Positions 16,784 through 25,214 of a stretch of DNA of 64,000 nucleotides are shown one piece after another. A model generated the notes under the pieces. That model was not told the DNA's origin. It saw only the letters and a list, made by a program, of their open reading frames with translations, and ran no database searches. The position numbers and the translations under genes were made by a program. The stretch comes from Deltaproteobacteria bacterium. Lineage in GTDB: Bacteria > Bdellovibrionota > Bdellovibrionia > Bdellovibrionales > JAMPXM01. Where the stretch lies: NCBI GenBank assembly GCA_017302795.1, contig JAFLCB010000009.1, forward strand, positions 124,001 through 188,000. Reading direction: 5' to 3'. Each line of letters begins with the position of its first letter. Position 1 is the first letter of the stretch.

Positions 16784-17590
16784 ATGGAACTGGCGACTAA
16801 AGTAGAAGTGCCATTAATGGCTCTCGAGACAGAGAAGCTCTCGGCATGGTTTGGCGATCACCATGTCGTTAAGGAAGTTTCTCTATCGGTAGTAAAAAAT
16901 GATGTATTTAGTTTGATTGGGCCTAGCGGTTGCGGAAAATCAACCTTCATTCGTTGTCTCAATCGGCTTCATGAAGAGGGCGAGGGCGCTAAAGTAAGTG
17001 GCGATGTTTATATCGAGGGATTGGCGAAATCTGGCCGTCGCGAAAATATCTATGCGAACGGCGTCGACCCAGTTTCGGTGCGCCGGCGAATTGGGATGGT
17101 CTTTCAAAAGCCGAACCCGTTCCCAGGGCTCTCCATATTTGAAAACGTCGCCTCCGGCCTACGTTTGGCTCAAGTCGTCAGACGAAATGTGCTAGAAGAG
17201 GTGGTCGAATCGTCCTTGATCCAGGCGGCGCTTTGGGATGAAGTGAAAGACCAACTGAAGAAACCCGGAACCTCTCTTTCTGGCGGTCAGCAACAGCGCC
17301 TTTGTATTGCGCGAGCATTGGCCGTGCGGCCCCAAATCTTGCTAATGGACGAGCCGACGTCAGCACTGGATCCGATTTCGACGGCGAGAATTGAGGAGCT
17401 GGTAATGAGGCTACGAAACGACGTGACCGTCGTGATCGTGACACATAATATGCAGCAGGCGGCGAGGATTTCGAATCAGACGGCCTTTTTCTTGATGGGT
17501 GAACTCGTGGAGCTTGGGCCAACAAGCCGAATCTTCACAAAGCCTAAAGACATTCGGACCGAGCAGTACATCACGGGACGCTTCGGTTGA
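16784..17590 (+). CDS. pstB: Phosphate ABC transporter ATPase PstB
   Basis: Seen: 268 aa. Walker [10 protein letters not shown] (46-54), Q-loop in [15 protein letters not shown] signature LSGGQQQR, Walker [14 protein letters not shown], switch His in VTHN. The Cys/Gly-rich Walker A and KPNPFP are PstB-specific. It powers PstCA and, with PhoU, signals phosphate status to PhoR. AGGGAG precedes the ATG at 16784; the 3' end is 8 bp before the phoU start. Confidence 0.97.
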   Translation: MELATKVEVPLMALETEKLSAWFGDHHVVKEVSLSVVKNDVFSLIGPSGCGKSTFIRCLNRLHEEGEGAKVSGDVYIEGLAKSGRRENIYANGVDPVSVRRRIGMVFQKPNPFPGLSIFENVASGLRLAQVVRRNVLEEVVESSLIQAALWDEVKDQLKKPGTSLSGGQQQRLCIARALAVRPQILLMDEPTSALDPISTARIEELVMRLRNDVTVVIVTHNMQQAARISNQTAFFLMGELVELGPTSRIFTKPKDIRTEQYITGRFG

Positions 17591-17598
17591 GGGGGACT

Positions 17599-18279
17599 AT
17601 GCAGCGTCAATTTGAAACGGAATTGCGGGAACTAAAAAATCGTATTCTTGCTATGGGTGGCCTCGTCGAACAAGCCATCGAAAAATCGACGATGAATCTT
17701 GCGACCCGTGACCAGGAAATATTCCAACAGATCAAGGCCGTCGAACGCAGAATCAATGAAGAGAATATGGCTATTGACAGCATCTGCCTTGAAATTCTCG
17801 CGAGGCTATCTCCGGTCGCGGCTGATCTTCGACTTATCTTGGCAATTATCAAGATTAATACAGATCTCGAGCGAATGGGCGACCAAGCGATGAACATTGG
17901 CTACAACGTCAATCATTATCGAGAAGACGGCGAAGTAACAACTCAGTTGAATCTTCCAAGCATGGCGGGTCTTGTGAAAAACATGGTTCGAGAAGCGCTG
18001 GATGCATTCATGAAAGATGACGTACAGCTCGCGCAGAAGGTGTTGGAAAGCGACGATGCAGTGGACCAGTTCAAAAATAACGTGTTTCTAAAAATGGTCG
18101 AATACATGAAATTGCATCCACAAAATATCGAGCCCGCACTGGATATGATTTTGATTGCTCGCAATCTCGAGCGCATGGCCGACCACGCGACCAATATCGC
18201 TGAAGACGTGATCTTTGCGTGTACAGGGGAGGACGTTCGACATGGGGTCGGACGAGCCGCACGAGTTGAAAAGACATAG
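17599..18279 (+). CDS. phoU: Phosphate signalling protein PhoU
   Basis: Seen: 226 aa from ATG at 17599 with GAGGGGG just upstream (a TTG at 17587 is in frame but has no ribosome-binding site). Two homologous three-helix halves, each with the PhoU metal-binding signature: ILAIIKINTDLERMGDQA and DMILIARNLERMADHATN. PhoU restrains the PstSCAB transporter and keeps the PhoR kinase inactive when phosphate is plentiful. Length matches the family. Confidence 0.96.
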   Translation: MQRQFETELRELKNRILAMGGLVEQAIEKSTMNLATRDQEIFQQIKAVERRINEENMAIDSICLEILARLSPVAADLRLILAIIKINTDLERMGDQAMNIGYNVNHYREDGEVTTQLNLPSMAGLVKNMVREALDAFMKDDVQLAQKVLESDDAVDQFKNNVFLKMVEYMKLHPQNIEPALDMILIARNLERMADHATNIAEDVIFACTGEDVRHGVGRAARVEKT

Positions 18280-18323
18280 GGGAAGAAGCAATGGAACCGA
18301 CGATCAACATGGAGGTAGTCGCG

Positions 18324-19082
18324 ATGAATCTCAATACAAGTCAAAACATTTTGATTGTTGAAGACGAGGGTGATGTCAGGGATCTCATTGCCATTCATCT
18401 CAAGCGTGCGGGTCACAAAGTGACTGCGGTGAGTTCGGTTGAAGAGGCTCGCGGCGCATTTGCTGTTTCGCGCTCAGACGGGGCAACCAAATTTGATCTT
18501 GTTGTTTTGGATTGGATGCTACCTGGTGCAAGCGGGGTCGATTTTTGCCGCGAGCTTCGCCGCCAAGGAAACCGCGGGGAAGTTGCTGTTTTGATGTTAA
18601 CGGCAAAGTCCGAGCCGCAAGATATAGTTGAGGGGTTAGACGCCGGTGCTGACGATTACTTACCGAAACCCTTTGAATCTTCTGTGCTGATTGCACGAGT
18701 TCGAGCGCTTTCCCGTCGACTTAAGTTCCCGGATTCGAGCGCCGCATTGACTACTCCAGTCGGTACGAAAACTGTTTTTGAAACCATTCGACTAGGTGAT
18801 CTGTTGCTTTATCCCGAGACCTACGAAGTGAAATGTGGTCAGGAGCCTATTTTACTTACTCCCAGCGAATTCAAGCTCTTGATGGCTCTTGCGAAAAGTC
18901 AGGGGCGAGTTTTGACTAGAGATTCACTGATTTCTCAAGTTCAAGGCGACGGAGTAAGTGTGGTCGGAAGAACAGTCGACACCCATGTATTTGGTTTAAG
19001 AAAGAAACTGGGAGCCTGCGCCGATGTAATTGAAACGGTGCGCGGCGTTGGATATCGCGTTAAGCCCGAAATAGAGGCTTAA
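18324..19082 (+). CDS. phoB: PhoB-family response regulator
   Basis: Seen: 252 aa from ATG at 18324, chosen because GGAGGT lies 7 nt upstream; starts at 18291 and 18309 are also in frame. The receiver domain has the acidic pair ED (13-14), phosphoacceptor Asp63 in VVLDWMLPG and the Lys in LPKPFE. The C-terminal OmpR/PhoB winged helix is intact (LTPSEFKLLMALAKSQGRVL ... VDTHVFGLRKKL ... VRGVGYRV). It would be phosphorylated by the adjacent PhoR and activate phosphate-starvation genes. The receiver has a short insertion (SRSDGATKF) before the Asp strand. Confidence 0.93.
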   Translation: MNLNTSQNILIVEDEGDVRDLIAIHLKRAGHKVTAVSSVEEARGAFAVSRSDGATKFDLVVLDWMLPGASGVDFCRELRRQGNRGEVAVLMLTAKSEPQDIVEGLDAGADDYLPKPFESSVLIARVRALSRRLKFPDSSAALTTPVGTKTVFETIRLGDLLLYPETYEVKCGQEPILLTPSEFKLLMALAKSQGRVLTRDSLISQVQGDGVSVVGRTVDTHVFGLRKKLGACADVIETVRGVGYRVKPEIEA

Positions 19083-19093
19083 TACCGTCTATC

Positions 19094-20626
19094 GTGAACC
19101 AAATCGATCGGGCTCTTCGGCGTTTACGTCGATCGACATTTCAGCTTCAAGCAAGCTTTGCCTATTTTCCGTGGCGAACGGCGGGCCGGACTTTTTTTCT
19201 GCAGAGTGCGGCGCTCCTTTTTGGGCTCGTTGGAATCGGCTACTCGGTTCGGCACGTAGCTCTCCGGTATTTAGCGCGAGATGGAATGACACAAAGCCCT
19301 TCCGTTCAGCATTTCGACGAAGCCATTGCGGTCCGATTACTCATTTTTCTTTCGCTCGGTCTTGGCTGGATTGCGATTCTTACTTACACCGGACTGCGTC
19401 CGATGGCGCGGATCATGCGTGCCACTAAGCGTAGGGAAACCTCGCGGCGTTTGCGGCCGGTCGATGAGGATTTAGATGAAGATCTTTATGTGGACGAGCC
19501 GAGTGAGTGGATTGAGCTAGAAAAATCTGTCTATCAGTTGGCAGAAAATGTCCATTCGCGGGAAGCGGATCTCACCCGCGAAAGAGAAGAACTTGTAACA
19601 ATCTTGAGCTCTGTCAATGAAGCCATCGTAGCGATGGGCAGGGATACTGAACCGCTTTACTTCAACTCGAGATTTGCAGTCTTGTTTGGTTCGGGCAATA
19701 CGGGCGGCGGGGCTCTTCCGCTTCGGGAACGATTCCGGGTGCCTGATCTTTTGTCGGCCTTTGAGCGAGTGCTGAAAGAGGGCACGACGCGAACATTTCG
19801 CGTTAAAATTAGAACCGAGTTACATGATGCCGAGCGAGACTTCTCGGTTGCCGTTTCACCACTTTTTTCGCGTGACGAGGAGCGAGTTCTTTACGGAGCT
19901 GTTGCGGTCTTTCATGACATCACCGAAATGAAGGCGACAGAACAGATTCGAATCGACTTTGTGGCCAACGCTTCTCACGAGTTAAAAACGCCTCTCACGT
20001 CGATCAAAGGCTATGTTGAAACAGCAAAGCAAGATCTCGAGGCGGGACGAACCGAGGACGCCTTGAGCTTCCTGTCGATTGCCGAGCGAAATGTTGGCCG
20101 CCTTATGGCGCTTGTGAACGATCTCTTAGATCTTTCGCAACTTGAATCAGGAGCTGAATTTAAGAAAGTCATTCTCAGTACGGCAGAAGTTACGGAGGCC
20201 GCGCTTCGATCGGCAATTGATCGTCGGTCCAAACGACATGCGATTATAGTCGAATGCAAGGTCGATAGGGTACTTGGAGATGCAAGGCGGATCGAGCAGG
20301 TGCTGATCAATTTGGTCGACAATGCGACGAAGTACTCACCAGATGGCACCGAAATTCGAATCGTCTGGGAAATGGGTACCGGCACAAATTTAGGTGAAAC
20401 CGTTTTAAAAGTTAAAGACTCTGGACCTGGGGTTGCGGAAGATCACTTGCCGCGTCTTTTTGAGCGTTTCTATCGGGTTGATGCTGGGCGGGCTCGCGAG
20501 GTCGGCGGGACAGGGCTTGGTCTTGCAATTGTGAAACACATCGTGCTCAGCCATGGTGGATCCATTGCTGTTCGCTCAAAGCTCGGCGAGGGCGCAGAAT
20601 TCTTATGCCGATTTCCTTCCCGCTAA
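19094..20626 (+). CDS. phoR: PhoR-type sensor histidine kinase
   Basis: Seen: 510 aa from a GTG at 19094, 11 bp after phoB. Two hydrophobic segments (about 36-55 and 81-100) enclose only a short periplasmic loop, as in PhoR. A PAS domain follows (about 165-275, LSSVNEAIVAMGRD to AVFHDITEMK), then the H box FVANASHELKTP with His295, N box NLVDNATKYSPDG, G1 DSGPGVAEDH, F box and G2 GGTGLGLAIVKHI. It autophosphorylates on His and passes the phosphate to PhoB. Lack of a large sensory loop fits sensing through the Pst transporter and PhoU. Confidence 0.93.
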   Translation: MNQIDRALRRLRRSTFQLQASFAYFPWRTAGRTFFLQSAALLFGLVGIGYSVRHVALRYLARDGMTQSPSVQHFDEAIAVRLLIFLSLGLGWIAILTYTGLRPMARIMRATKRRETSRRLRPVDEDLDEDLYVDEPSEWIELEKSVYQLAENVHSREADLTREREELVTILSSVNEAIVAMGRDTEPLYFNSRFAVLFGSGNTGGGALPLRERFRVPDLLSAFERVLKEGTTRTFRVKIRTELHDAERDFSVAVSPLFSRDEERVLYGAVAVFHDITEMKATEQIRIDFVANASHELKTPLTSIKGYVETAKQDLEAGRTEDALSFLSIAERNVGRLMALVNDLLDLSQLESGAEFKKVILSTAEVTEAALRSAIDRRSKRHAIIVECKVDRVLGDARRIEQVLINLVDNATKYSPDGTEIRIVWEMGTGTNLGETVLKVKDSGPGVAEDHLPRLFERFYRVDAGRAREVGGTGLGLAIVKHIVLSHGGSIAVRSKLGEGAEFLCRFPSR

Positions 20627-20628
20627 AT

Positions 20629-21366
20629 CTAAAGCGAGAGTTTACAGCTGATTGCTAGATGGTCGCTAAGTCTCGACCATGGCGGACCGCTTAAGGCGTT
20701 TGCTTCAGTCGTTTGAAAGCCCCGCAGATAAACGCGGTCCAAAGTTAGGAATGGATACGGTGACGGGAAGGTCTTTGCGTGAGACCCATGAACTTTTCTA
20801 TAAGCCTCATAAAGTCCCAATCGCTCTTCAAAATGAGCGGTCACCATTCCCTGCCAATCGTTGAAATCACCAGCAAGGATCAGTCTTTCAATGCTGGGAA
20901 CATGGTTTTGGATTCTTTCGACGATACGATTGCATTGATTGAGACGACCCTTTGCCGTCAAGTCTAAGTGAACACAGAGAAGGTGAACGGGCGAAGAGTT
21001 CCAACTGATAACCGCATGCAAAATTCCACGTCGTTCAAAACGGTTGTTAGAAATATCGATGTTCTCAAAAGTTTGAATAGGATATTTCGAAAGGATGGCA
21101 TTCCCGTGATGTCCGTCTTGGTAGACCGCGTTTTTCCCGTAAGCAAAGTGGGGCCAAATATCGTCGGCTAAAAACTCGAGCTGATCTTTCGGCCACCCAT
21201 TGATTTTCTTAAAATTACCAGCGTGCTCGGCTTGTACCTCTTGTAAAAATACGACGTCAGCATGAACGGCGCGAATATTCTCCCGCATGCTTTCAAGCAC
21301 GAACCGTTGGGTCAGATCAAAACCTTTGTGAATGTTGTAGGTAAGGATATTGAGATTTGAGTTCAT
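20629..21366 (-). CDS. Endonuclease/exonuclease/phosphatase family protein (YbhP-like)
   Basis: Seen: 245 aa with the EEP fold motifs: ILTYNIHKG, FLQEVQ (metal-binding Glu), GNAILSKYP, HLDLTAKGR, LAGDFNDW (Asp/Asn pair), LDRVYLRG and LSDHLAIS (catalytic Asp-His). The family cleaves phosphodiester or phosphate-ester bonds in nucleic acids or lipids. It ends an apparent operon with the clsB-like gene 17 bp upstream; the same pairing, ybhP next to clsB, exists in enterobacteria, so a phospholipid-linked role is more likely than DNA repair. Convergent with phoR, only 2 bp apart at the stops. Confidence 0.88.
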   Translation of the reverse strand: MNSNLNILTYNIHKGFDLTQRFVLESMRENIRAVHADVVFLQEVQAEHAGNFKKINGWPKDQLEFLADDIWPHFAYGKNAVYQDGHHGNAILSKYPIQTFENIDISNNRFERRGILHAVISWNSSPVHLLCVHLDLTAKGRLNQCNRIVERIQNHVPSIERLILAGDFNDWQGMVTAHFEERLGLYEAYRKVHGSHAKTFPSPYPFLTLDRVYLRGFQTTEANALSGPPWSRLSDHLAISCKLSL

Positions 21367-21383
21367 GGTTGCGAGCCTTTTCG

Positions 21384-22541
21384 TTATACCCAGTAGCGGA
21401 TGAAGTAATTAAGTATTCTTCCTAAACGAGACCCGACGATCGTGCCGCGATTGAAAATCTCAATCGATTCACGAATGTCCAAAAGGTATTTTTCGGACAA
21501 TTTGTCGACGGTGACGGGGTTGTCAATTCTGACATCCACCTCGAGATCGTGCAGAAAGCTTCGGCGGTTGAGATTTGTTGTTCCGATCAGCGCTTGATTA
21601 TCAACTACCATACATTTCGCATGTAGAAACCTTGGCTGGTATTCAAATATCCTTACTCCGGATTTTAACAACGGACGATAATAGGCTCGAGCAATGAATG
21701 GCATAAACCAAACGTCGGATCTGCTTGGAACTAACACGCGCACATCGACTCCGCGCCGCGCGGCCTTTGTAAGCAACCTTTGAATATTGGATGGCGGAGC
21801 TAAATAGGCATTGGAAACCCAGATTCGATTTTCAGCGAAAGATAGGAGAGTCTGAAATTTCCCTCGCGAAATCCGCCGCAGGCGCATCGTGTAGTTAAGG
21901 CTCACGGCGCTTGCAAAATCTCCGGTTCTTCGGCGGAACGAAAATCGAATCTTAAATGGCCGGGTTTCGCCGACAGATTGCGACCGTTTCCAAGCGTGAT
22001 CAAACGCGACCAAAAGTTCAGCGATACCTGGGCCTTCTAGGCGCACTGAGGTGTCACGCCATGCATCCGAGCCTTTGTAAGCTGAAAGGTGAGTGTCAGA
22101 TACGTTTACTGACCCCACGAATGCTATTCGCCCATCTACGACGCTCACTTTGCGGTGATTTCGACGATTTAGGCGGCGAAGCACCAGCGATCGTTTTGGT
22201 TTTCGTTCTGGCACAATCAACCGCAAATCGATCATCATCCGGCGCCATAGCTGAGTGACCATAAGCGGGTGGTAAACGCGGACTTCAACACCACTTTTCT
22301 CTAACTCCACACCGCGTGTTTGCCACCAACCACTGGCACCAATACCGTCGACAAGAAGACGAACGCGGATTCCCCGGTTCGCGGCCGTTTGTAGCTCTTT
22401 TACGACCTCGCCTCCAATGAGGTCGTCGTCGAAAATATAGGTTTCGAAGTCGATTGTGCGTTCGGCGCGAGACCACTCTTCAAAAAGACATTGAAAGTAT
22501 TCATCGCCGTCAAAAAGAAGTGTTTCGGACTTCCAGAGCAT
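21384..22541 (-). CDS. clsB: Cardiolipin synthase, ClsB-like (phospholipase D family)
   Basis: Seen: 385 aa with two phospholipase D motifs: HRKVSVVDGRIAFVGS (HxKx4D, near residue 145) and HAKCMVVDNQALIGTTN (near 315). There is no N-terminal membrane anchor, as in ClsB rather than ClsA. Known: such enzymes join two phospholipids into cardiolipin by a transphosphatidylation reaction via a phosphohistidine. Begins 5 bp after the stop of the CxxCH lipoprotein gene and precedes the YbhP-like gene, so three genes form one transcription unit. Confidence 0.9.
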   Translation of the reverse strand: MLWKSETLLFDGDEYFQCLFEEWSRAERTIDFETYIFDDDLIGGEVVKELQTAANRGIRVRLLVDGIGASGWWQTRGVELEKSGVEVRVYHPLMVTQLWRRMMIDLRLIVPERKPKRSLVLRRLNRRNHRKVSVVDGRIAFVGSVNVSDTHLSAYKGSDAWRDTSVRLEGPGIAELLVAFDHAWKRSQSVGETRPFKIRFSFRRRTGDFASAVSLNYTMRLRRISRGKFQTLLSFAENRIWVSNAYLAPPSNIQRLLTKAARRGVDVRVLVPSRSDVWFMPFIARAYYRPLLKSGVRIFEYQPRFLHAKCMVVDNQALIGTTNLNRRSFLHDLEVDVRIDNPVTVDKLSEKYLLDIRESIEIFNRGTIVGSRLGRILNYFIRYWV

Positions 22542-22546
22542 TCGAC

Positions 22547-23773
22547 CTATTGACTACGGCTGCCAGCTTTTTCACTCAAGCGAGAAAGCCATTGTTGAAC
22601 GTCGGCAGGTAGATTTGTCCCTGAAGAGCCAGTGTATCCGGTGACGACACTGTCAGAAAGTAACTGGTAACAAGAGCGAGCAGTTTCCGACTTCGGATAG
22701 GAATCGATGCAAAGTTCGTAATAACGCTCGTGGAGAGTCCAAAAATTTAGCTCGCGGGTGGCCTCGGCGGCACGGCCAGCCAATAGAAGTCCTTTGGCGC
22801 GATTCGCATCCGGTTTCTCAGATTGCGGATGGGCCGAGAGCCACTGGTGGAGTTCGGCCGAGGCACGCAGGTAAGAAATGTCTTGTGGTTCAGCAAGATC
22901 TTGACGTGCCTCCGCTTGGTTAATCAATTTTTCCGCAAGCAAAAGGCCCGAATCTTGGTTTTTAGATTTGGTTTGTTTAGTCCACTCAGCAATCGACTTC
23001 GTCCAAGACTTAGCTGCCGCTTTCAAGGAATCTGGCGCAGATTTGTTTTTTTGCACCGCTTTTGCGATCTTCAAAGATTCCTCAGGGCTTTGTTTATATC
23101 GGACGGCGATGGCGAGGGCGGACCTAGCTGCTCGCTCCCAGCTGAATGTGTCGCGTTTTGCGTATTCAGCATCGCTGACGCCGGACTGATAGGATTCTAG
23201 GGCGCGATCAAACTGTCTGGTCGCTGCATAGAAATCACCGCGGCCGAGCGCAGAGAGCGATGCGGGATCAAAACCAAGTTCAAGCTTTGGGAAATTTGGT
23301 CCACCGGCCGTCTGAGTGTGACACTGAATGCAGTAGCCGATCGACTCCCGAATTGTCAGACGTGCGTAGTCACGGTTCCCGGTCGCAAGCGAACTGACCG
23401 CGCGTGCAAGATCTTCATCCAGCATCCGTGCGATTGATTCGTAGGCAGGATCCGCGGCTGGCTTTTGCAGAGATCTTACTTGGTGAGAAAGCTTTTTCAA
23501 ACGCGAGGTCGCATCCTTGATGGAAGCTTCGTTGGCTGGATTGTTGAATGCCTTCGTGTCAGAAACGAGCGGAAGAAGTTTATTCAGAGCAGACGAGAGC
23601 TCCTGCATTTTCGAGTTCCAGGCAGGACCTTTTTCCGAGGTTAAATTCACTACTTGCTGAGCCTGAGGCGGTTTTTCGCCCGATGAACAGGCATTGGCGA
23701 TCAGTAGAATATTAAAACCCAAAATTACCGGAGTCACTTGCAGGGTCGTTTTCAATAAAGATCGTTTCATCAT
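22547..23773 (-). CDS. Lipoprotein with a single CxxCH haem-binding motif and TPR-like repeats
   Basis: Seen: 408 aa from ATG at 23773 (AAAGGAAC upstream; the frame extends to 23797). The signal peptide ends in a lipobox IANAC with Cys29. A helical segment (55-145) leads to one c-type haem motif CIQCH (148-152) in a cytochrome c'-like setting (ARLTIRESIGYCIQCHTQTAGGP). The rest is alpha-helical with TPR character (ALGRGDFYAATRQFDRALESYQSG). Inference: an outer- or inner-membrane-anchored periplasmic cytochrome; redox partner unknown. Cotranscribed with the cardiolipin synthase gene. Resemblance to periplasmic monohaem cytochromes is structural, not a firm family call. Confidence 0.68.
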   Translation of the reverse strand: MMKRSLLKTTLQVTPVILGFNILLIANACSSGEKPPQAQQVVNLTSEKGPAWNSKMQELSSALNKLLPLVSDTKAFNNPANEASIKDATSRLKKLSHQVRSLQKPAADPAYESIARMLDEDLARAVSSLATGNRDYARLTIRESIGYCIQCHTQTAGGPNFPKLELGFDPASLSALGRGDFYAATRQFDRALESYQSGVSDAEYAKRDTFSWERAARSALAIAVRYKQSPEESLKIAKAVQKNKSAPDSLKAAAKSWTKSIAEWTKQTKSKNQDSGLLLAEKLINQAEARQDLAEPQDISYLRASAELHQWLSAHPQSEKPDANRAKGLLLAGRAAEATRELNFWTLHERYYELCIDSYPKSETARSCYQLLSDSVVTGYTGSSGTNLPADVQQWLSRLSEKAGSRSQ

Positions 23774-23831
23774 GGCGAGTTCCTTTGTTGAGATCACTCG
23801 CCCTTATTTTATAGCTGAATTAGAGAGCCTG

Positions 23832-24305
23832 TCACGCTGCCTTCGAGTCGGGCGGTTGGTCTTGCTTCACGATCGGGTCATGCATCGACTTTGTCGGGTC
23901 AAATCGCCACAGCTCTAAGATTCCGATGCGCTCAAGCTCTCGTACTTTTAAAACGATAAGAACATCTAGCTCGTCGTGCTCTGGCAGCGGAAAAGTCTTA
24001 AATTTTGAATCCTGTGGAACGCCAAGTTCCCTAAGCTTTGCGCTATGACCGCTTTCGGCAAGTACACTAAAAAGCCGGCTTCGGAGATCATTATTAAGTT
24101 CCGCAGAAAGCCGACGAAGCTCGACCGAGGTCCAGCTGGAGATGTGGTCGATCGTCAGCACCTTCGTTTTCACAATGGCGCCACATGCGGGGCTATCGGC
24201 CGATATGGAGTTGAACAGATGAAGCCGTCTTGTTTTGGAACAGGTTTCGAGAAGCGCAATCAATTGGAATATACCGTTCTGGCCGCGGAATCGGTGGAGA
24301 ATCAT
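23832..24305 (-). CDS. Conserved hypothetical cytoplasmic protein
   Basis: Seen: 157 aa, no signal peptide, GAGGTG 4 nt before the ATG at 24305. The first 90 residues read like a small alpha/beta domain (GIFQLIALLETCSKTRRLHLF ... GAIVKTKVLTIDHISSWTSV), loosely like the DUF4388/PATAN effector domains of two-component proteins, but the match is too weak to claim. The C-terminal part is charged. It lies 57 bp downstream of the beta-lactamase-fold hydrolase gene on the same strand and may belong to that operon. Confidence 0.55.
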   Translation of the reverse strand: MILHRFRGQNGIFQLIALLETCSKTRRLHLFNSISADSPACGAIVKTKVLTIDHISSWTSVELRRLSAELNNDLRSRLFSVLAESGHSAKLRELGVPQDSKFKTFPLPEHDELDVLIVLKVRELERIGILELWRFDPTKSMHDPIVKQDQPPDSKAA

Positions 24306-24362
24306 TTTACACCTCGACTAAAGTCTTATCGGAAAATGAAACTTTCCACTTTAACGGTGTCT

Positions 24363-25214
24363 CTAAATGGGTCGAGGAAACAAAACGAGTTTCGGTTTGA
24401 GATGTTCTGGTACGCGAGCTTCGATAATTTCGCGAACGTCTTTACTCGAGTGCCTGGCTGAAACATGAATTAGAACGATTCGCTCCGCCTCTATCTTTGG
24501 AAGAGCTTCAAGGAACTCGTCAAAGTGTATGTGTCCCCATTCGCGCGCATTGGCGACCGACTTTTTCCCATCCCAGTAAGTGACCTCCATGCAAAGCACT
24601 TTGGACTTTCGTGCTTCTGCATGCTGGAGAAATTCAATTTTAGTGTCTCCGGTAAAAGAAACTAGATTGTCTTCCACTGTTTCTTCGAGCTCTTCTCCTT
24701 GACGGCGCAGTTCCGCAAGCCGCTGGGGGCTTGATTTCGCGAGCTCCTGGTACTGGCTCTTTAATTTTTTTCGCCGACGATAAACGGTATAACCCTGAGA
24801 AGGTATGCGGTGATAGGTCGGAAATGCTTTAGCGAAGTAGCCGGCTTTCAGTGGGATATCTTCACCGATCGCAACGTGGCGGAATTCAAACGAGTACTTG
24901 AATTCGTCGACCTCATGCCAGATGGCCATTAAGCGTGTCATCGGATCTATGGCGGGTTGGGGCATGTAGATAATCGGTTTGGGTCTCTGCTGCATCGATT
25001 TTTGTGAAATCAAATAGGGGAGTCCGCTCGCATGGTCCATGTGCGCATGAGTCAGAAGAACGGTATTGAAAGGCGTTTGGTACGGTAGCCCTTGCGCCAC
25101 ATCAAATAAAACGTCGGCTTCTGGGAAAGCAATCGAAGTAGAAGTTCCAGCAATCGAGTACCCGACGAGCTTGAGCTCCCCATGCTGAAATACATAGCCG
25201 GTCGCTAGGCTCAC
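24363..25214 (-). CDS. Metallo-beta-lactamase fold hydrolase, RNase Z-like
   Basis: Seen: 283 aa. The zinc motif is THAHMDHASGLPYL (His56, His58, Asp60, His61); further ligands are likely in SFTGDTK and in VLIHVSARHS. The order of motifs and the GHIHFDEF segment resemble tRNase Z/ElaC-type phosphodiesterases, but the flexible-arm exosite of tRNase Z is not obvious, and a 30-residue charged insertion (RRRKKLKSQYQELAKSSPQR...) is present. Its start overlaps the stop of the 459-aa gene by 4 bp. Substrate unknown: tRNA 3' processing or a cyclic-nucleotide/ester hydrolase. Confidence 0.83.
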   Translation of the reverse strand: MSLATGYVFQHGELKLVGYSIAGTSTSIAFPEADVLFDVAQGLPYQTPFNTVLLTHAHMDHASGLPYLISQKSMQQRPKPIIYMPQPAIDPMTRLMAIWHEVDEFKYSFEFRHVAIGEDIPLKAGYFAKAFPTYHRIPSQGYTVYRRRKKLKSQYQELAKSSPQRLAELRRQGEELEETVEDNLVSFTGDTKIEFLQHAEARKSKVLCMEVTYWDGKKSVANAREWGHIHFDEFLEALPKIEAERIVLIHVSARHSSKDVREIIEARVPEHLKPKLVLFPRPI

